Shown here in pieces: positions 62,410-64,000 of a stretch of 64,000 nucleotides of DNA. A program made the translations under genes and the position numbers. Positions within the stretch are counted from its first letter, which is position 1; each line of letters starts with the position of its first letter. Location: NCBI GenBank assembly GCA_027451745.1, contig DAIDIP010000014.1, forward strand, positions 1 through 64,000, in the 5' to 3' direction. Source of the DNA: Candidatus Melainabacteria bacterium. GTDB lineage: Bacteria > Cyanobacteriota > Vampirovibrionia > Obscuribacterales > Obscuribacteraceae. The notes below the pieces were generated by a model. It did no database searches and had not been told where the DNA came from. It saw nothing but the letters and a program-made list of their open reading frames with translations.

Positions 62410-63903
62410 GTGAAAGGCAAATACGTCGTTCAAGTTCTAGGGATTGCTGTAAGTTTGTTTTGCTTAAATAGTTGTGCTAAACAATCTTCTTTAACCAGTA
62501 AGCCGTCATCTGAATTAGACGAATCCAAAATGAGCGTTGCTAAAACTGACTCTGAAAAAAATGTTTTATCATCAAAGCCAAGCGAAAGTAAGACTCAAGA
62601 AAATGTGGTTTCTGGTCTAGATGAGACCAAACAGAAAGAAACCTCGGACAACGATAAGATTCTTGCCGATCTAGCAAAAAAACTTGGTAAATCAAAACTA
62701 GATAAATTCTCTGATTCGTTTGTACTTTGTACTGTTAACAATGTTCCTATTACAGTTGGTGATTATCGTCGTCAATTTAAATCGGAACAACAACAAGTAC
62801 AGGCTTCATTAACTATGAATCCGGAAGTAACAAGCAATTTAATACGAACAGCTCAGGAACAAGGCGTAACTCTTTCTCTTGATGAAAAAAAGCGTCTTGC
62901 TGACTCTGCTATGAGAATGCAAAAAGGTGGTACAAAAAGTTTCGACAAAATGCTTGCCGAAAATCGTATGACTAAAGCTCAGTTTAGAGATCAAGTTTTA
63001 GATGTTGGCTTAGCTTTTAAAATGGCGAATTTAGTTATAGAAGATGGGCTAATAAATGAATTAGTTAACAGATCCATTTTGGCTCAAGCAGCAAAAGAGA
63101 ATGGATTTAGTAAAGATGCTATGAAAAAATACACTGAAGTTGCTCAATCGCCAGAATATAAACGATTGCTTGAAGTTAGTGGAATCTCTGGAGATGATTT
63201 ACGAAACGAGATCATCGGAAATGAGCTGTGTTTAAAACAAATAGATAAAATCAAAAAAGAATCACCCATTACCGATGTGGAAATCTCTAATTATTATGAG
63301 AAGAATCGCGGTAAATTTCGACACGGTGCCCGCATACGCTTGAGTCAGATTTTTATTGCTCGAGGATCAAAGGTAGGCGAAAGCGAGCAAGATATGGGAA
63401 TGAGGCTGAAGAAAGAAAATCCTAGTCTTTCAACAGGAGATATCAATAAGTTAGTTCAAGAGCAGATAAAGAAAAAGAGCGACTTAGCACAAGACATTTT
63501 GAACCGTGCTCATAAGGGAGAAGATTTTGCTACCTTAGCTAATCAATATTCTGAGGATCTAGTAAAAAGTACTCAAAAAAATGGTGGCGATCTCGGTTTT
63601 CAGGAAGAGTCAAAACTGGATAAATCTTTTGCCGACAAAATCACAAAGATACCTGCTGGAGGCGTCACTTCTGAAGTAATTACAAGCCCCTATGGTTTCC
63701 ATATTTTTAAAGTAACGGCTAAAGAAAGCCCTGGATATTACAAGTTGAGCGAAGTTAAAGAAACCTTGAAAGATTTGTTGACTGAAGAAAAAGGTCAGCA
63801 AGTATTGGACGACTGGCTAGCGGAAGGTAGACAGAAAGCAACTATCGTTGTTTCACCAGAAATGAAAAATATGATTGCATCTAACAAATTGGAAAAAAGA
63901 TAG
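62410..63903 (+). CDS. Lipoprotein peptidyl-prolyl isomerase / foldase (SurA/PrsA-like)
   Basis: 497 aa from GTG 62410 (GGAG 7 nt upstream). A signal sequence ends in LNSC, a lipobox with Cys22. A polar linker (25-100), a SurA-N-like chaperone domain (about 105-290, VNNVPITVGDYRRQF) and a parvulin rotamase domain (about 305-440, RIRLSQIFI...DFATLANQYSED...GGDLGF...SPYGFHIFKV) follow. It assists folding of exported proteins. It is a likely client of the Lgt encoded at 41286. The gene follows mfd with a 14-bp gap. A 40-aa insert rich in Lys/Glu splits the rotamase domain. Confidence 0.9.
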   Translation: MKGKYVVQVLGIAVSLFCLNSCAKQSSLTSKPSSELDESKMSVAKTDSEKNVLSSKPSESKTQENVVSGLDETKQKETSDNDKILADLAKKLGKSKLDKFSDSFVLCTVNNVPITVGDYRRQFKSEQQQVQASLTMNPEVTSNLIRTAQEQGVTLSLDEKKRLADSAMRMQKGGTKSFDKMLAENRMTKAQFRDQVLDVGLAFKMANLVIEDGLINELVNRSILAQAAKENGFSKDAMKKYTEVAQSPEYKRLLEVSGISGDDLRNEIIGNELCLKQIDKIKKESPITDVEISNYYEKNRGKFRHGARIRLSQIFIARGSKVGESEQDMGMRLKKENPSLSTGDINKLVQEQIKKKSDLAQDILNRAHKGEDFATLANQYSEDLVKSTQKNGGDLGFQEESKLDKSFADKITKIPAGGVTSEVITSPYGFHIFKVTAKESPGYYKLSEVKETLKDLLTEEKGQQVLDDWLAEGRQKATIVVSPEMKNMIASNKLEKR

Positions 63904-63939
63904 TCCGAACTGATAGAAAAATATTAGAAGGAAGTGTGT

Positions 63940-64000
63940 ATGAAAAAGAATCTTTTGATCATGGGTGGAACAGCATTTTTAATTTTGGCTATGTCAGTTC
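63940..64000 (+). CDS. Start of an exported protein (truncated by window end)
   Basis: ATG at 63940 with AGAAGGAAG upstream. The first 20 residues, MKKNLLIMGGTAFLILAMSV, form the basic and hydrophobic parts of a signal peptide. The rest lies outside the window, so the function cannot be called. It is 36 bp after the foldase gene and may be in the same unit. Confidence 0.65.
   Translation, partial: MKKNLLIMGGTAFLILAMSV

Noticed and set aside
1-64000. tRNA or rRNA genes
   Set aside because: Scanning for GGTTCGAATCC-like T-arms and conserved rRNA blocks on both strands gave nothing convincing.

Overview
The window is AT-rich, densely coded bacterial DNA with a diderm-style gene set: lipoprotein and secretion genes (lgt, a SurA/PrsA-like foldase), many exported TPR proteins, and a divergent type IV secretion (T4SS)-like locus. 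The very long TPR proteins, GT-C glycosyltransferases, long-form HPF and a chloroplast/cyanobacterial-type group II intron suggest a non-photosynthetic relative of Cyanobacteria (Melainabacteria/Vampirovibrionia-like). This is inference from style only; no rRNA or tRNA is present to place it.

Layout. 0-6 kb: a TadG-like membrane-anchored protein with a Pro-rich minisatellite, a PAS/HAMP sensor histidine kinase, and a divergent exported TPR protein. 6-16 kb: three polytopic glycosyltransferase-like proteins, two of them full-length paralogues (5774-8149 and 13634-15982), two overlapping small unknown genes, and a full-length group II intron (about 10606-12739). The intron's EBS1, EBS2, domain V and domain VI can be read directly, and it lies at the 5' edge of an exported-protein gene. 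16-26 kb, minus strand: a T4SS-like operon in transcription order VirB6-like, DUF2225-like zinc protein, VirB3-like, VirB4 ATPase, VirB8-like, VirD4-like coupling ATPase. 26-31 kb: an accessory block with a membrane protein plus nucleoside-deoxyribosyltransferase-like pair, a HigBA toxin-antitoxin, a HAD phosphatase, and an IS whose transposase is broken by an 8-bp tandem duplication. 31-35 kb, minus strand: five exported proteins, including two Pro/Gly-rich paralogues and a small pilin-like candidate, ending at a strong terminator. They look like the extracellular part of the same T4SS-like apparatus.

35-64 kb is mostly chromosomal housekeeping: radA-uvrC-(32-aa membrane peptide)-rarA as a DNA-repair cluster, divergent lgt, a 1268-aa TPR protein built from about four 220-aa supermodules, hpf, a secreted TIM-barrel-like protein, nadE, a FadB/FadJ-like fusion enzyme, mnmA overlapping an exported amidase gene, another TPR protein, mfd, a lipoprotein foldase, and the start of a further exported protein.

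The best candidate for an undescribed system is the T4SS-like locus (16.2-26.2 plus 31.0-35.2 kb). It has the inner-membrane engine (B3, B4, B6, B8, D4) but no recognisable VirB7/B9/B10 outer-membrane core, VirB11 or relaxase. Instead it has a set of repetitive, low-complexity exported proteins. Both halves carry the same 36-bp palindromic element.
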